26,260 nt of DNA from Chitinophagaceae bacterium (GCA_025924755.1 JAICHT010000008.1:1-26260); one strand, 5' to 3'; shown: positions 7,811 to 16,835, numbered from the stretch's first letter. Notes: generated by a model not told the origin, from the letters alone. A program made the numbers and translations.

Positions 7811-8743
7811 TTAAGCAGTTGTATTTTGAAATTGTCTGGATGCAGCAGTGCCTTCTACAAGGTTAATAAAAATGTCATTGAGCGAAGGCAGCAGTTCATT
7901 AAACGAAGTGATCGCCGCGTTTTGGTCAATAAAATAAGTTAATACATCATTGGGTTTATAGCCTTCGTTTATTTTGACAGTTAACGAATGATCGCTGTGT
8001 TGTTTTATAGTTTGAAACACCTTGCTGTCTGTATGTCCGGGCAAATTTTCAAAACTGATTTTGAAAAGGTTTTGCTTAAACTCCTGCTTCGCATCTTTCA
8101 CTGTATTATCCAACAGCTTTTTTCCCTTATTTACCAGTACTATATGGTCGCATATTTCTTCTACCTGTTCCATGCGGTGCGTACTAAAAATAATAGTGGC
8201 GCCTTCTTTTGCCAGCCGGAATATCTCGTCTTTAATTACATTACTATTTACGGGGTCTAAGCCGCTAAACGGTTCATCCAATATGATTAATTTGGGCCGG
8301 TGTAAAACAGTAGTTACAAATTGAAGTTTCTGCGACATGCCTTTTGATAAATCTTCTACTTTTTTGTTCCACCAGCTTTGCATTTCCAATTTGATAAACC
8401 ATTCTTTTATCAATTGCATGGCATCTGCCTTGCTAAGCCCTTTTAACTGTGCCAGGTACAAAGCCTGTTCGCCAATTTTCATCTTTTTATACAGCCCTCT
8501 TTCTTCCGGCATATAACCTATTTGCTCAATATCTTTTAAAGGCTCAAAAGGTTTTCCATTAAAAAAAATCTGGCCTTCATCCGGGTATAGTATTCCGGTA
8601 AGCATACGCAGCAAGGTGGTTTTGCCAGCACCATTCGGACCTAATAATCCAAACACGCTTCCTTCCTGCACAGTAAAGCTAATGTCGTCCACTGCTTTTT
8701 GCGTAGCATAATATTTTTTTAAATTTCGTAATTCGAGCATCAT
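7811..8743 (-). CDS. ABC transporter ATP-binding protein (NatA-like)
   Basis: This 310-residue ATPase powers the permease encoded directly downstream. Visible motifs are Walker A GPNGAGKT (35-42), the Q-loop region ending IGYMPEERGLY, signature LSKGM (132-136; the usual second Gly is Lys, common in this subfamily), Walker B LIILDEP (152-158), D-loop SGLDP and switch His189 in FSTHR. A C-terminal extension of about 90 residues after the nucleotide-binding domain matches the DUF4162-type tail seen in exporters of this group. The start is MMLELRNLKKYY at 8743; a start one codon later is equally possible. It is the first gene of the operon, with about 195 non-coding bases upstream before the FAD-dehydrogenase gene. 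Confidence 0.95.
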   Translation of the reverse strand: MMLELRNLKKYYATQKAVDDISFTVQEGSVFGLLGPNGAGKTTLLRMLTGILYPDEGQIFFNGKPFEPLKDIEQIGYMPEERGLYKKMKIGEQALYLAQLKGLSKADAMQLIKEWFIKLEMQSWWNKKVEDLSKGMSQKLQFVTTVLHRPKLIILDEPFSGLDPVNSNVIKDEIFRLAKEGATIIFSTHRMEQVEEICDHIVLVNKGKKLLDNTVKDAKQEFKQNLFKISFENLPGHTDSKVFQTIKQHSDHSLTVKINEGYKPNDVLTYFIDQNAAITSFNELLPSLNDIFINLVEGTAASRQFQNTTA

Positions 8744-8938
8744 AGCGGCTTGTTTAAATTAGTGTGTATACAAGGTATGCAAAGAAATGGTAAATATATA
8801 GGCTAATCCCTGTTTAATGACCAGCGGTAATTTAAATTATGTGATCGATTTTAATACAGGCAGGAAGCGTTACCAAGCACACATCAATATTACATTTACA
8901 ACCTTTGAAAGCATCCTTCTGCCAACTTATTTTAATGA

Positions 8939-10507
8939 TTACTTTTTAAATAGTAAGGCAAGTGTAGCGGCTATTCTTTCACCATCCATTGCAGCACTTA
9001 CAATACCACCGGCATACCCGGCTCCTTCGCCACAGGGATATAGGTTTTTAATTTGCGGATGCTGCAATGTTTCATGAACCCTGGGAATGCGTACCGGCGA
9101 AGAAGTTCGCGATTCTGTAGCTACTATAACTGCTTCGTTTGTAAAATAGCCTTTCATTTTTTTGCCAAATTCCTTAAAAGCAGTTTGTAAAGATAGATAT
9201 ACCGAAGCCGGTAAAACCTCTTTTAAAGAAGCGGAATGAATGCCCGGCAGATAACTGCAATAGGGCAACGTGGCAGAGGTGATATCTTTGGTAAAGTCAA
9301 TCATCCGTTGTGCCGGTGCTACTAATTTTCCGCCACCTACGGCATATGCTTTTTGTTCCACGGACTGCTGTAAATACATACCTGCCAATGCGCCTTTATT
9401 TTTAAAAGGCTCAATATCTTTTTCTTCAATTGTTACTACAATGCCACTATTGGCATATGGATTATTTCGTTTAGAAGGCGACCACCCATTAACTACTATT
9501 TCTCCTTCGTTTGTAGCTGCAGGAGCAATAATACCTCCGGGGCACATGCAGAAAGAAAAAACACCTTTTCCGGTACGGGGCACCTGCTGCACCATACTAT
9601 AAGAAGCCGGAGGTATGTACTCATTTCTTTCTGTAATATGATACTGCACACTGTCAATAAGCGACTGAGGATGTTCAATGCGAATACCTAAAGCAAACGG
9701 TTTAAATTCAATATCAACTTTCTTATCATGAAGCAGTTGAAAGATATCCCTTGCCGAATGCCCGGTAGCTAAAATCACTGCGTCAGCACTATATTCAGTT
9801 CCATCAGCAGTGATCACTTTCTTTATAGAATTTTTTTCAACAGTAAAGTCGGTTAGCTTTTTTTCAAACCACACTTCTCCGCCGTATTCTATAATTTTTT
9901 GGCGCATCGCGGTAATGATGTTGGGCAATTTGTTGGTGCCAATATGCGGGTGCGCTTCGTATAAGATTTTTTCTTCTGCGCCAAAATGTACCAATATGCT
10001 TAATATGCGTTGCAGGTCGCCACGTTTTGTACTTCTGGTATATAACTTACCATCGCTATACGTGCCGGCACCACCTTCACCAAAGCAGTAATTACTTTCG
10101 TTGTTTACAATGCCGTCTTTATTCATAGCAGCAAGGTCTCTTCTTCTTGCTCTTACGTCTTTGCCTCTGTCTAATATAATAGGTTTAATACCATTTTCGA
10201 TTAAGTGCAATGCTGCAAACAATCCTGCTGGCCCGGCGCCTATAATGATCACTTTTGTATCGGAATGATGCACTTCTTTAAAGTGGAGCGGAGTTAGTGG
10301 TATGGATTGGCAGGGTTCGTTGATGAAAACAGTGGCTGTAATATGAAACCAGATCTGCTTACCCCTTGCGTCCAGCGATTTTTTTAAAATAGTGAATCCA
10401 GTAATTTCCGAAACTGCTACAGCGCAGGCCTGCGCCAGTATTTCTTTAAGTATTTCGCTAGTTGCTGCTTCAGATGGCAGCACTTTTATGGTGATGTTTT
10501 TTTGCAT
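8939..10507 (-). CDS. FAD-dependent dehydrogenase of the COG2509 type
   Basis: The 522-residue protein has a ~80-residue N-terminal domain typical of this family, then a Rossmann FAD-binding motif VIIIGAGPAGLFAALHL (GAGPAG at 90-95), followed by an acidic/basic strand LDRGKDVRARRRD. A second conserved FAD motif lies near the C-terminus (NLYPCGEGAGYAGGIVSAAMDG). Motifs such as NNESNYCFGEGGAGTYSDGKLYTR and FCMCPGGIIAPA are characteristic of the uncharacterised NAD(FAD)-utilising dehydrogenases of COG2509. Length is normal. The protein is predicted to be cytosolic and soluble; the substrate is not established for the family. The gene lies alone on the minus strand, divergent from dnaA. Family assignment is strong, enzymatic role open. 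Confidence 0.92.
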   Translation of the reverse strand: MQKNITIKVLPSEAATSEILKEILAQACAVAVSEITGFTILKKSLDARGKQIWFHITATVFINEPCQSIPLTPLHFKEVHHSDTKVIIIGAGPAGLFAALHLIENGIKPIILDRGKDVRARRRDLAAMNKDGIVNNESNYCFGEGGAGTYSDGKLYTRSTKRGDLQRILSILVHFGAEEKILYEAHPHIGTNKLPNIITAMRQKIIEYGGEVWFEKKLTDFTVEKNSIKKVITADGTEYSADAVILATGHSARDIFQLLHDKKVDIEFKPFALGIRIEHPQSLIDSVQYHITERNEYIPPASYSMVQQVPRTGKGVFSFCMCPGGIIAPAATNEGEIVVNGWSPSKRNNPYANSGIVVTIEEKDIEPFKNKGALAGMYLQQSVEQKAYAVGGGKLVAPAQRMIDFTKDITSATLPYCSYLPGIHSASLKEVLPASVYLSLQTAFKEFGKKMKGYFTNEAVIVATESRTSSPVRIPRVHETLQHPQIKNLYPCGEGAGYAGGIVSAAMDGERIAATLALLFKK

Positions 10508-11118
10508 AGGTCAGGTAGCTATCCTGAAAGCTTTAAGGAGCAAATGTCACTAAAAAAAATTTACGCCGCATATGAACACGTATAAATTATTATTAATAAT
10601 TTCTTTTTGTAAGTTGAACAAGGTTTTAATTTTTCAAATTCAATATGCCTGCAAAAATTTATATACATAATAAGGAAAACAGATATAAGCAATGGCTTAT
10701 AGTCTAAAAAAAATTAGATTCCTATTTATTTTTAAAGTACTGAGGCTATAGTCCGAAAAAGAGTTGGAATATGTTGATAAATAAATATTTTTTTATCGCG
10801 ATTTTCTATTTTTCAAATCAACTTTTTTGCCCTGCTATTAGTTCGCCATTTTAATATAAATAATGAAAGTTATGATTATCAAGTCGCTAGATTATTTGTA
10901 TCTGCAGGGAAAAACAAAAATTAAATCGTGCCAAAAAAAATTATAAAAACAGAAGTAAGTAATTCTACGGTAGCTAGCAATTTTTTTGGTTAATAAAAAT
11001 TTTTTTTTCATTTTCTTTTTATGAAATTCGTTCAACTGTCGCAAATCTTTTTTTACACATCGTGTGTACAAGTATTTGCGATCTGTTTGTCTTAATACAA
11101 TTAAACTGCTTGTTGCAC
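10508..11118. other. AT-rich 611-bp intergenic region upstream of dnaA; candidate replication origin
   Basis: No convincing gene lies in this stretch between the divergent FAD-dehydrogenase and dnaA genes. It is strikingly AT-rich, with many A and T tracts (for example at 10981-11020), as expected of a DNA-unwinding region. An inverted pair of DnaA-box-like 9-mers sits at 11051-11071, and TGTTGATAA at 10772-10780 (reverse complement TTATCAACA) is one base off the TTATCCACA consensus. Two imperfect direct repeats, GGCTTATAGTC near 10694 and GGCTATAGTC near 10744, and two copies of TTTTTCAAAT near 10630 and 10809 add internal structure. The region also contains the dnaA promoter. Origin function is inferred from position, composition and box-like sites, not measured. 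Confidence 0.5.
11051..11071. promoter_or_regulatory. Inverted pair of DnaA-box-like 9-mers upstream of dnaA
   Basis: TTTTACACA (11051-11059) fits TTWTNCACA. After three bases, TGTGTACAA (11063-11071) is the reverse complement of TTGTACACA, one mismatch from consensus. The pair ends 47 bases before the dnaA ATG, suited to autoregulation by DnaA or to being part of the origin. Confidence 0.55.
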
Positions 11119-12552
11119 ATGAATAAAAATGCCGAACAAGTTTGGACCAGCTGCCTGAGTATTATTAAGGATATTGTGGAGTGGCAACATTTTAGAACCT
11201 GGTTCGAACCTATAAAGCCGATACTACTTAAGGAGAATGTATTAATTATTCAGGTGCCCAGCCAATTCTTTTTCGAATACCTGGAAGAGCATTATGTAAA
11301 CCTCCTTTCTAAAACGCTAAAAAGAGAGCTGGGTAAAGATGCCCAACTGGAATATCGCATTATGGTAGATGGTGGCAATAATTACAACAAGCCTGTAACA
11401 ATTGATGTTCCCGGCCAGGGTTATAAATCGTTTTCCAATAATGAAATGGATTTTCCGTTAGTGATTAACAACCCGGTAAAAAATCCTTTTGTGATACCCG
11501 GCTTAAAGAAAATGCATATCGATCCTCAGTTAAATGCCCTGTACACCTTTGATGCTTTTATTGAAGGCGATTGCAACCGTGTAGCCCGCAGGGCTGGTAA
11601 AACCGTGGCAGAAAAGCCAGGCGCTAATTCATTTAATCCATTGGTAATATATGGTGGTGTAGGCCTGGGCAAAACGCATCTGGGCCAGGCAATAGGTAAT
11701 GAGGTAAAGCGGCTGCATCCCAATAAAGTAGTGCTGTATGTAAGTTCCGAAAAATTTATCAACCAGTTTATAGATCATAGCCGCAATAATGCGATCAATG
11801 ATTTTATCCATTTTTACCAGTTGATTGATGTATTGATTATTGATGACATTCAATTCTTCAACAAGGCAGAAAAATCGCAGGATGCTTTTTTTGCTATATT
11901 CAACCACCTGCATCAATCCGGTAAGCAGTTAGTGCTTACATCCGATAAATCGCCAAAAGATCTGGAAGGTGTGCAGGAACGTTTGTTAAGCCGTTTTCGC
12001 TGGGGATTGAGTGCCGATGTGCAGTTGCCCGACTATGAAACCCGCATCGAAATTTTAGAACGCAAAATGAAGAATGATGGTTTGGAGATGCCTAAAGAGG
12101 TAGTGAAGTATATTGCCTATAATATCAGCAGCAACATTCGGGAACTGGAAGGCGCTTTAATTTCTTTACTGGCCCAATCATCACTGAACAGAAGAGAAAT
12201 TGATCTGGAACTGGCTAAAAAAGTATTACGCAACTTTATAAAAACCTCCAGCAAGGAAATTACTATTGATACCATACAAAAAATGGTATGTGACTACTTT
12301 GATGTGTCGTATGATAAATTGCTGCAAAAAACACGCAAACGTGAAATAGTGCAGGCCCGGCAAATTACCATGTACCTGGCAAAATCATTTACTAAAAACT
12401 CTTTAAAAACCATTGGCGAACATTTTGGCGGCAGAGATCATACTACGGTTATTCATTCTTGCCAAACCGTAAAAGATTTAATGGATACCGATGGAGTGTT
12501 TAGAGATAATGTAATGGAGTTGCAGCAAAAAGTTCAGTTGGCAGCTATGTAA
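11119..12552 (+). CDS. dnaA: Chromosomal replication initiator protein DnaA
   Basis: DnaA binds origin boxes and melts DNA in an ATP-dependent way to start replication. The start chosen is the ATG at 11119 (MNKNAEQVWTSC), giving 477 residues. A GTG at 11062 in the same frame would add 19 residues, but it lies inside the DnaA-box pair and gives a non-homologous leader. Domain I (about 1-85, with FRTWFEPIKP) recruits partner proteins; a linker follows. The AAA+ domain has Walker A GGVGLGKT (about 179-186), Walker B LIIDDIQF (about 239-246) and a Sensor 2 region. Domain IV ends with the DNA-binding signature GGRDHTTVIHS (about 437-447). All are intact. A strong terminator follows. This gene marks the probable origin region. 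Confidence 0.98.
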   Translation: MNKNAEQVWTSCLSIIKDIVEWQHFRTWFEPIKPILLKENVLIIQVPSQFFFEYLEEHYVNLLSKTLKRELGKDAQLEYRIMVDGGNNYNKPVTIDVPGQGYKSFSNNEMDFPLVINNPVKNPFVIPGLKKMHIDPQLNALYTFDAFIEGDCNRVARRAGKTVAEKPGANSFNPLVIYGGVGLGKTHLGQAIGNEVKRLHPNKVVLYVSSEKFINQFIDHSRNNAINDFIHFYQLIDVLIIDDIQFFNKAEKSQDAFFAIFNHLHQSGKQLVLTSDKSPKDLEGVQERLLSRFRWGLSADVQLPDYETRIEILERKMKNDGLEMPKEVVKYIAYNISSNIRELEGALISLLAQSSLNRREIDLELAKKVLRNFIKTSSKEITIDTIQKMVCDYFDVSYDKLLQKTRKREIVQARQITMYLAKSFTKNSLKTIGEHFGGRDHTTVIHSCQTVKDLMDTDGVFRDNVMELQQKVQLAAM

Positions 12553-12598
12553 ACAACTGTAGTCGCAATTGTAAAATAATGAATTCCTTTCTATAGTA

Positions 12599-12628
12599 TA
12601 AGCCCAAAAAATTGGGCTTAATTTTTTA
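12599..12628 (+). terminator. Rho-independent terminator of dnaA
   Basis: A perfect 9-bp stem (TAAGCCCAA at 12599-12607, TTGGGCTTA at 12612-12620) with a 4-nt A loop is followed by six T bases. It starts 47 bases after the dnaA stop codon. Confidence 0.9.
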
Positions 12629-12702
12629 TAAATGGAGTTTTCAATATAAAATCTCTTTATTTTTGCAGCCCTTGCAAATAAGGCAAGGACGTAAGCCAAT
12701 AA

Positions 12703-12791
12703 GGTGAGGTGGATGAGTGGCTGAAATCAGTAGTTTGCTAAACTGCCGTACGGGTTAAACTGTACCGCGGGTTCGAATCCCGCCCTCACCG
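12703..12791 (+). tRNA. tRNA-Ser, anticodon GCT
   Basis: The acceptor stem pairs GGTGAGG (12703-12709) with CCTCACC (12784-12790), followed by discriminator G. The anticodon stem GTAGT/ACTGC carries the loop TTGCTAA with anticodon GCT at 12737-12739, which reads AGC/AGU serine codons. A long variable arm, as required for class II serine tRNA, precedes the T arm with GGTTCGAATCC. The 3' CCA is not encoded. A TATTTTTG element at 12658-12665 matches the Bacteroidota -7 pattern, with no clear -33 partner. Confidence 0.96.
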
Positions 12792-12812
12792 CAATATTCA
12801 GTATCAATTTTT

Positions 12813-12848
12813 AAAGGCCTGAAAATCGAAAGATTTCCAGGCCTTTTT
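12813..12848 (+). terminator. Terminator downstream of tRNA-Ser
   Basis: A 15-bp stem with one mismatch (12813-12827 and 12832-12846) closes on a GAAA tetraloop and ends in a T run. It lies 21 bases after the tRNA and fits a rho-independent terminator. Confidence 0.85.
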
Positions 12849-12962
12849 ACTTCCCATATCTTTCAACACGGCAATATTAAAACAGGTTATACATTTACTC
12901 CTGATAATGAGGACCTCGTTTGCTTTTTAATATTGATGAAATTAAATAACGAATTGCAACCA

Positions 12963-14693
12963 ATGAAAAGAAAAATTTTCAAAGTTAACCTGCTGATTTA
13001 TGCCACAGTGGCGCTGCTATTCATTTCCTGCCAAAGCAGCAACACTTCCAATATAAATTCCATTGCAACAGATTCTGTATCAATCAGGCTTGGCAACGTT
13101 AGCTTTAACCAGCATTGTGCTTCCTGTCATAATTTTAAGCAGGATGGTATTGGTCCGCAGTTGGCGGGAATCACAGCGCTTGCATCTACGGCATGGTTGA
13201 AAGAATTTATAAAAAGCCCGAAAACGATATTAGAGTCAGGCGATGAAAAGGCCAAAGTTCTTTTTAATAAATACCATACAGTGATGCCAGATTTTGCGTC
13301 TTTACCAGATGTGGAAATAAACCGGATCATTGCATTTTTACAAACACAAAAAGCTATTACAAAAAAGAAAGAAAAGCCTGACCCTTTAGCCATAAAAAAC
13401 CCGCTTCCTGAAGCTATTGCTCCTTCTGGTTTGACAGTGGATCTGCAACTGGTAACACAGTTTCCTTACACCAGTAAGGAGCAGCCGTTTACACGAATTT
13501 CCAAACTCGATTTTCCGCCACATAGCAATACTATGTTTATGTTGGATCAGCGGGGCATATTGTACGCCTTAAAAAACGGAAAGCCTGCAGTATACCTGGA
13601 TATTGCTAAATGGAAACCTAACTTTATCAATACTCCGGGGCTGGCTACGGGCTTTGGCAGTTTCGCCTTTCACCCGGAATTTCAAAAAAATGGTCTTTTT
13701 TATACCACGCATACAGAAGCTCCCAACTCTAAGAAAGCCTATTTTAACTATAACGACTCTATTAAAGTTACTTTGCAATGGGTGGTATGCGAATGGAAAG
13801 AAGCGCACCCCGGCAGCTTTCCGTTTGCGGGCACGTGCCGCGAACTTTTCCGGGTTAATATGGTTTCAGGAATTCATGGTGTGCAGGAAGTTACCTTCAA
13901 TCCACTGGCAAAAAAGGGCGATGAAGATTATGGCCAGTTATATATTGGTATAGGAGATGGCGGCAGCGTAGAAAATGGGTATCCTTTTCTGGCACATCGG
14001 CTAGATCGCATATGGGGCACCGTTATCCGCATAGACCCACTGGGCCACAATAGTGCTAACGGCCAGTATGGTATTTCACCACACAATCCATTCAGCAAAA
14101 GAACAGGTGCTGAAGCGCTGCCCGAAATATATGCCTATGGTTTCCGCAACCCGGACGGGTTTGCCTTTAACCCGGTTGACGGCGGGCTTTGGGAGTGTGA
14201 GTTTGGTCCGCGCGGTGGGGACGAGATTAACCTGATAAAAAAAGGCGGCAACTATGGCTGGCCCATACGGGAAGGCACTTTTGCTTTACATCCTTTGGGT
14301 AATATTAATAATGTTTACCATCTTCCTGGCAATGATTCTATATATCATATTACCTATCCTATAGCGCAATATGACCATGATGAAGGCAATGCAATAGCCG
14401 GTGGGTTTGAGTATGAGGAAACTGCAATTCCACAGCTAAAAGGAAAATATTTGTTTGGAGATATACCGAAAGGGCGTTTGTTTATGATCAATATAGGGGA
14501 TATTAAGTTAAGCAGCCAGGCGCCCATCAAAGAATGGCAGGTAGCTGTTGATGGAAATCAGGTAACATTACCCAAACTATGCGGCAGCGACCGGGTAGAC
14601 TTAAGGTTTGGTAAAGATGAAAAAGGAGAGATGTATTTATTTACCAAGCCAGACGGAAAGTTGTATAAATTAATGGCAGCGTATCAGCAGTAA
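12963..14693 (+). CDS. Lipoprotein with cytochrome c domain and PQQ-dependent sugar dehydrogenase domain
   Basis: The preferred start is the ATG at 12963 (MKRKIFKVNLLIYATVALLFISC), which gives a lipoprotein signal with the modified Cys at 23; in-frame starts at 12933 and 12936 only add a polar leader. Residues about 42-130 form a cytochrome c domain with haem motif CASCH (52-56) and a candidate distal ligand Met108 in TVMPDF. From about residue 160 a soluble glucose/aldose sugar dehydrogenase-like beta-propeller follows: GIHGVQEVTFNPL (catalytic His), GDGG, YGFRNPDGFAFNP, then FGPRGGDEINLIKKGGNYGWP, as in YliI/Asd-type quinoproteins. The two domains would let sugar oxidation at the PQQ pass electrons directly to haem c on the outer face of a membrane. 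The exact sugar is unknown. PQQ biosynthesis genes are not in the window. Confidence 0.92.
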   Translation: MKRKIFKVNLLIYATVALLFISCQSSNTSNINSIATDSVSIRLGNVSFNQHCASCHNFKQDGIGPQLAGITALASTAWLKEFIKSPKTILESGDEKAKVLFNKYHTVMPDFASLPDVEINRIIAFLQTQKAITKKKEKPDPLAIKNPLPEAIAPSGLTVDLQLVTQFPYTSKEQPFTRISKLDFPPHSNTMFMLDQRGILYALKNGKPAVYLDIAKWKPNFINTPGLATGFGSFAFHPEFQKNGLFYTTHTEAPNSKKAYFNYNDSIKVTLQWVVCEWKEAHPGSFPFAGTCRELFRVNMVSGIHGVQEVTFNPLAKKGDEDYGQLYIGIGDGGSVENGYPFLAHRLDRIWGTVIRIDPLGHNSANGQYGISPHNPFSKRTGAEALPEIYAYGFRNPDGFAFNPVDGGLWECEFGPRGGDEINLIKKGGNYGWPIREGTFALHPLGNINNVYHLPGNDSIYHITYPIAQYDHDEGNAIAGGFEYEETAIPQLKGKYLFGDIPKGRLFMINIGDIKLSSQAPIKEWQVAVDGNQVTLPKLCGSDRVDLRFGKDEKGEMYLFTKPDGKLYKLMAAYQQ

Positions 14694-14901
14694 ATAGGCC
14701 GAAGATTTCTTTTACTATTAGTGCAATTAATTTACAGGTGATGTTTCATACGAACGTTTGCATCACAGCTTTCATAAACGTACTAAAAACACTTATAAAA
14801 GTTTGCTTTAAATTTTATATACGGATTATGCCATTAGATAATTATATTCGGTTTATCTATTTGTATAATTTTTTTAGATAAGACATAAAACAATTGCTTT
14901 T

Positions 14902-16437
14902 ATGAAATCAAGCTGCTTAGCAATTTTATTCATTTTAATCGCAAAATTTTTGCCGGCGCAAAACACGGCTGTATTAAGTGCAGATTCGGCAAAAGGAACC
15001 ATCAGCCGTTTTATTTACGGTCATTTTGCCGAGCACCTGGGCCATAGTATTTACGGTGGATTTTATGTAGGCGATACCAGCAAGATTGCCAATACCGCGG
15101 GGGTCAGGAATGATGTGATAGCTGCATTGAAAAAATTAAAAGTTCCGGTACTGAGGTGGCCGGGTGGATGTTTTGCCGATACCTATCATTGGAAGGACGG
15201 CATTGGCCCTAAAAACAAAAGGCCTACCATTGTAAATACCAACTGGGGCGGAGTGACAGAAGATAACAGTTTTGGTACACACGACTTTTTAAATATGTGC
15301 AAGCTCTTAGGCGCTGAGCCTTACCTGTCGGGCAACGTAGGCAGTGGTACCGTGCAGGAGCTAACCGATTGGGTGCAATATGTAAACTTTAAAGGCAAGA
15401 GCCCGATGTCTGATTTGCGCCGGCAAAACGGGCAGCAGGAACCCTGGAATGTAACATTTTGGGGTGTAGGAAACGAGGCCTGGGGTTGTGGAGGCAATAT
15501 GACGCCGGAATACTATGCCAATCTGTACCGCCGCTATGCCACTTATATGACCGGCTACTCCGGCGGCAATCAAATGTTCCGGATAGCATCCGGCGCCAGC
15601 GATGCCGATTATCATTGGACAGAAGTGCTCATGAAAAATATACCGCTTCATTTAATAAGTGGTATTGCGCTGCACCATTATGCGGTGATAGACTGGAATA
15701 AGAAAAGTTCGGCAGCCGCATTTACGGAGCAGGAATATTTTACCACTATGCAACGGGCTCTGCAAATGGAAACGCTGGTAACAAAACATTCGGCTATCAT
15801 GGATCAATATGATCCGCAAAAAAAGATAGCTCTGGTAGTAGATGAATGGGGAGGATGGTATGATGTGGAGACGGGCACCAATCCTGGTTTTTTATACCAG
15901 CAAAATACCATGCGGGATGCCATGATTGCCGGTGTAACGCTCAACATTTTTAATAACCACAGCGACCGGGTTCGTATGGCAAACCTGGCGCAAACTATCA
16001 ATGTGTTGCAGGCAGTTATATTAACTGACAAAGCAAAGATGATCCTTACACCGACGTATCATGTGATGGAAATGTATAACGTGCACCAGGATGCACAACT
16101 AATACCTTTGACTATAAAAAGCAGCGATTACGTAATGGGTGCGGATAAATTGCCCGCTATATCGGGTTCTGCTTCTAAGGATTCACTGGGCAATACGCAT
16201 ATTTCGCTTGTAAATATTGATTCAAAAAACAGCCAGGAAGTGGTCATTACACTCCAGGGTAAAAACTATAAAGTAACAGGCAGCCGCATATTGGCATCTG
16301 CTAAACTACAAGACCATAATACATTTGAAGAGCCGGAAAAAGTGAAACCCGTTTCATTTAATGGCGTTAATATAAAAGGTTCGCAGCTTACCGTAAAAAT
16401 GCCTCCGTTTTCTGTAGTAGTAATTACACTAAAATAA
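14902..16437 (+). CDS. Alpha-L-arabinofuranosidase, GH51 family
   Basis: The 511-residue enzyme begins with a signal peptide (MKSSCLAILFILIAKFLPAQ), so it acts in the periplasm or outside, removing terminal arabinofuranosyl units from arabinan or arabinoxylan. GH51 hallmarks are present: IYGHFAEHLGHSIYGGF near the N-terminus, LRWPGGCFADTYHW, NTNWGGVTEDNSFGTHDF, the acid/base Glu192 in GVGNEAWG and the nucleophile Glu315 in VVDEWGGWYD. The C-terminal ~150 residues form the usual beta-sandwich domain. Length is typical. The 208-bp upstream spacer contains an AT-rich stretch flanked by a 7-bp inverted repeat (TTATCTA at 14853-14859, TAGATAA at 14875-14881), possibly bracketing the promoter. No SusC/SusD pair is adjacent, so this is not an obvious polysaccharide utilisation locus. 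Confidence 0.95.
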   Translation: MKSSCLAILFILIAKFLPAQNTAVLSADSAKGTISRFIYGHFAEHLGHSIYGGFYVGDTSKIANTAGVRNDVIAALKKLKVPVLRWPGGCFADTYHWKDGIGPKNKRPTIVNTNWGGVTEDNSFGTHDFLNMCKLLGAEPYLSGNVGSGTVQELTDWVQYVNFKGKSPMSDLRRQNGQQEPWNVTFWGVGNEAWGCGGNMTPEYYANLYRRYATYMTGYSGGNQMFRIASGASDADYHWTEVLMKNIPLHLISGIALHHYAVIDWNKKSSAAAFTEQEYFTTMQRALQMETLVTKHSAIMDQYDPQKKIALVVDEWGGWYDVETGTNPGFLYQQNTMRDAMIAGVTLNIFNNHSDRVRMANLAQTINVLQAVILTDKAKMILTPTYHVMEMYNVHQDAQLIPLTIKSSDYVMGADKLPAISGSASKDSLGNTHISLVNIDSKNSQEVVITLQGKNYKVTGSRILASAKLQDHNTFEEPEKVKPVSFNGVNIKGSQLTVKMPPFSVVVITLK

Positions 16438-16539
16438 AAAACCAATATAGTTTACAGGGAAATATGCCTGGCATATTGCATGAATATTCCAGTTGTAAAA
16501 CATCCTAATTTTGTTACCTGCAAATGCAAACCAGTGACT

Positions 16540-16764
16540 ATGAAAAGATTCATCCCTATGCTTTTAATAGTATTACTTTCCTGCGATGAAAATAAGAATG
16601 AGGATGCAAAGCAGGATCTAGATCGTGCAGGCCGGTCTATTGAAAAAACCGTTGAAAAATCAAAACACCAAATCAAAGAAGCCGTGCAGGAGGTGAAGCA
16701 CGATACCACCATAAAGAAAATAGGAGAGAAGATAAAAAGAGCAGGCGACCGGATTACCCATTAG
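16540..16764 (+). CDS. Small helical lipoprotein of unknown function
   Basis: The frame opens at 16480, but the ATG at 16540 gives MKRFIPMLLIVLLSC, a compact lipoprotein signal with lipobox LLSC (Cys15), leaving a mature peptide of 60 residues. The mature part is highly charged and helical (KQDLDRAGRSIEKTVEKS, HQIKEAVQEVKHDTT, IKKIGEKIKRAGDRI), like YtxH/apolipoprotein-type amphipathic helices. A TAATTTTG box at 16506-16513, which matches the -7 consensus TAnnTTTG, lies 26 bases before this ATG and would place transcription start downstream of the earlier ATG, which supports the later start. It is probably envelope-associated. No function is known to me. Confidence 0.7.
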   Translation: MKRFIPMLLIVLLSCDENKNEDAKQDLDRAGRSIEKTVEKSKHQIKEAVQEVKHDTTIKKIGEKIKRAGDRITH

Positions 16765-16835
16765 GCATATGAATGCGTTGTATTGATATTGCTATTATTG
16801 ATTCGCTAATTTAATATTAAGTTTTTCCTCAACTT

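Noticed and set aside
8817..9077. Plus-strand frame of 86 codons overlapping the FAD-dehydrogenase 3' end
   Set aside because: Most of it is antisense to the conserved C-terminal FAD motif; no signal of a gene in the remaining part.
11062..11118. GTG start for dnaA at 11062, 19 codons upstream
   Set aside because: It lies inside the DnaA-box pair and adds a leader unlike DnaA N-termini; the ATG at 11119 begins the conserved domain I.
12478..12699. Minus-strand open frame of 73 codons across the dnaA end
   Set aside because: It overlaps the dnaA C-terminus and its terminator; composition fits a shadow frame.
15361..15651. Long minus-strand frames inside the arabinofuranosidase gene
   Set aside because: They are opposite a clear GH51 reading frame that retains all catalytic residues.
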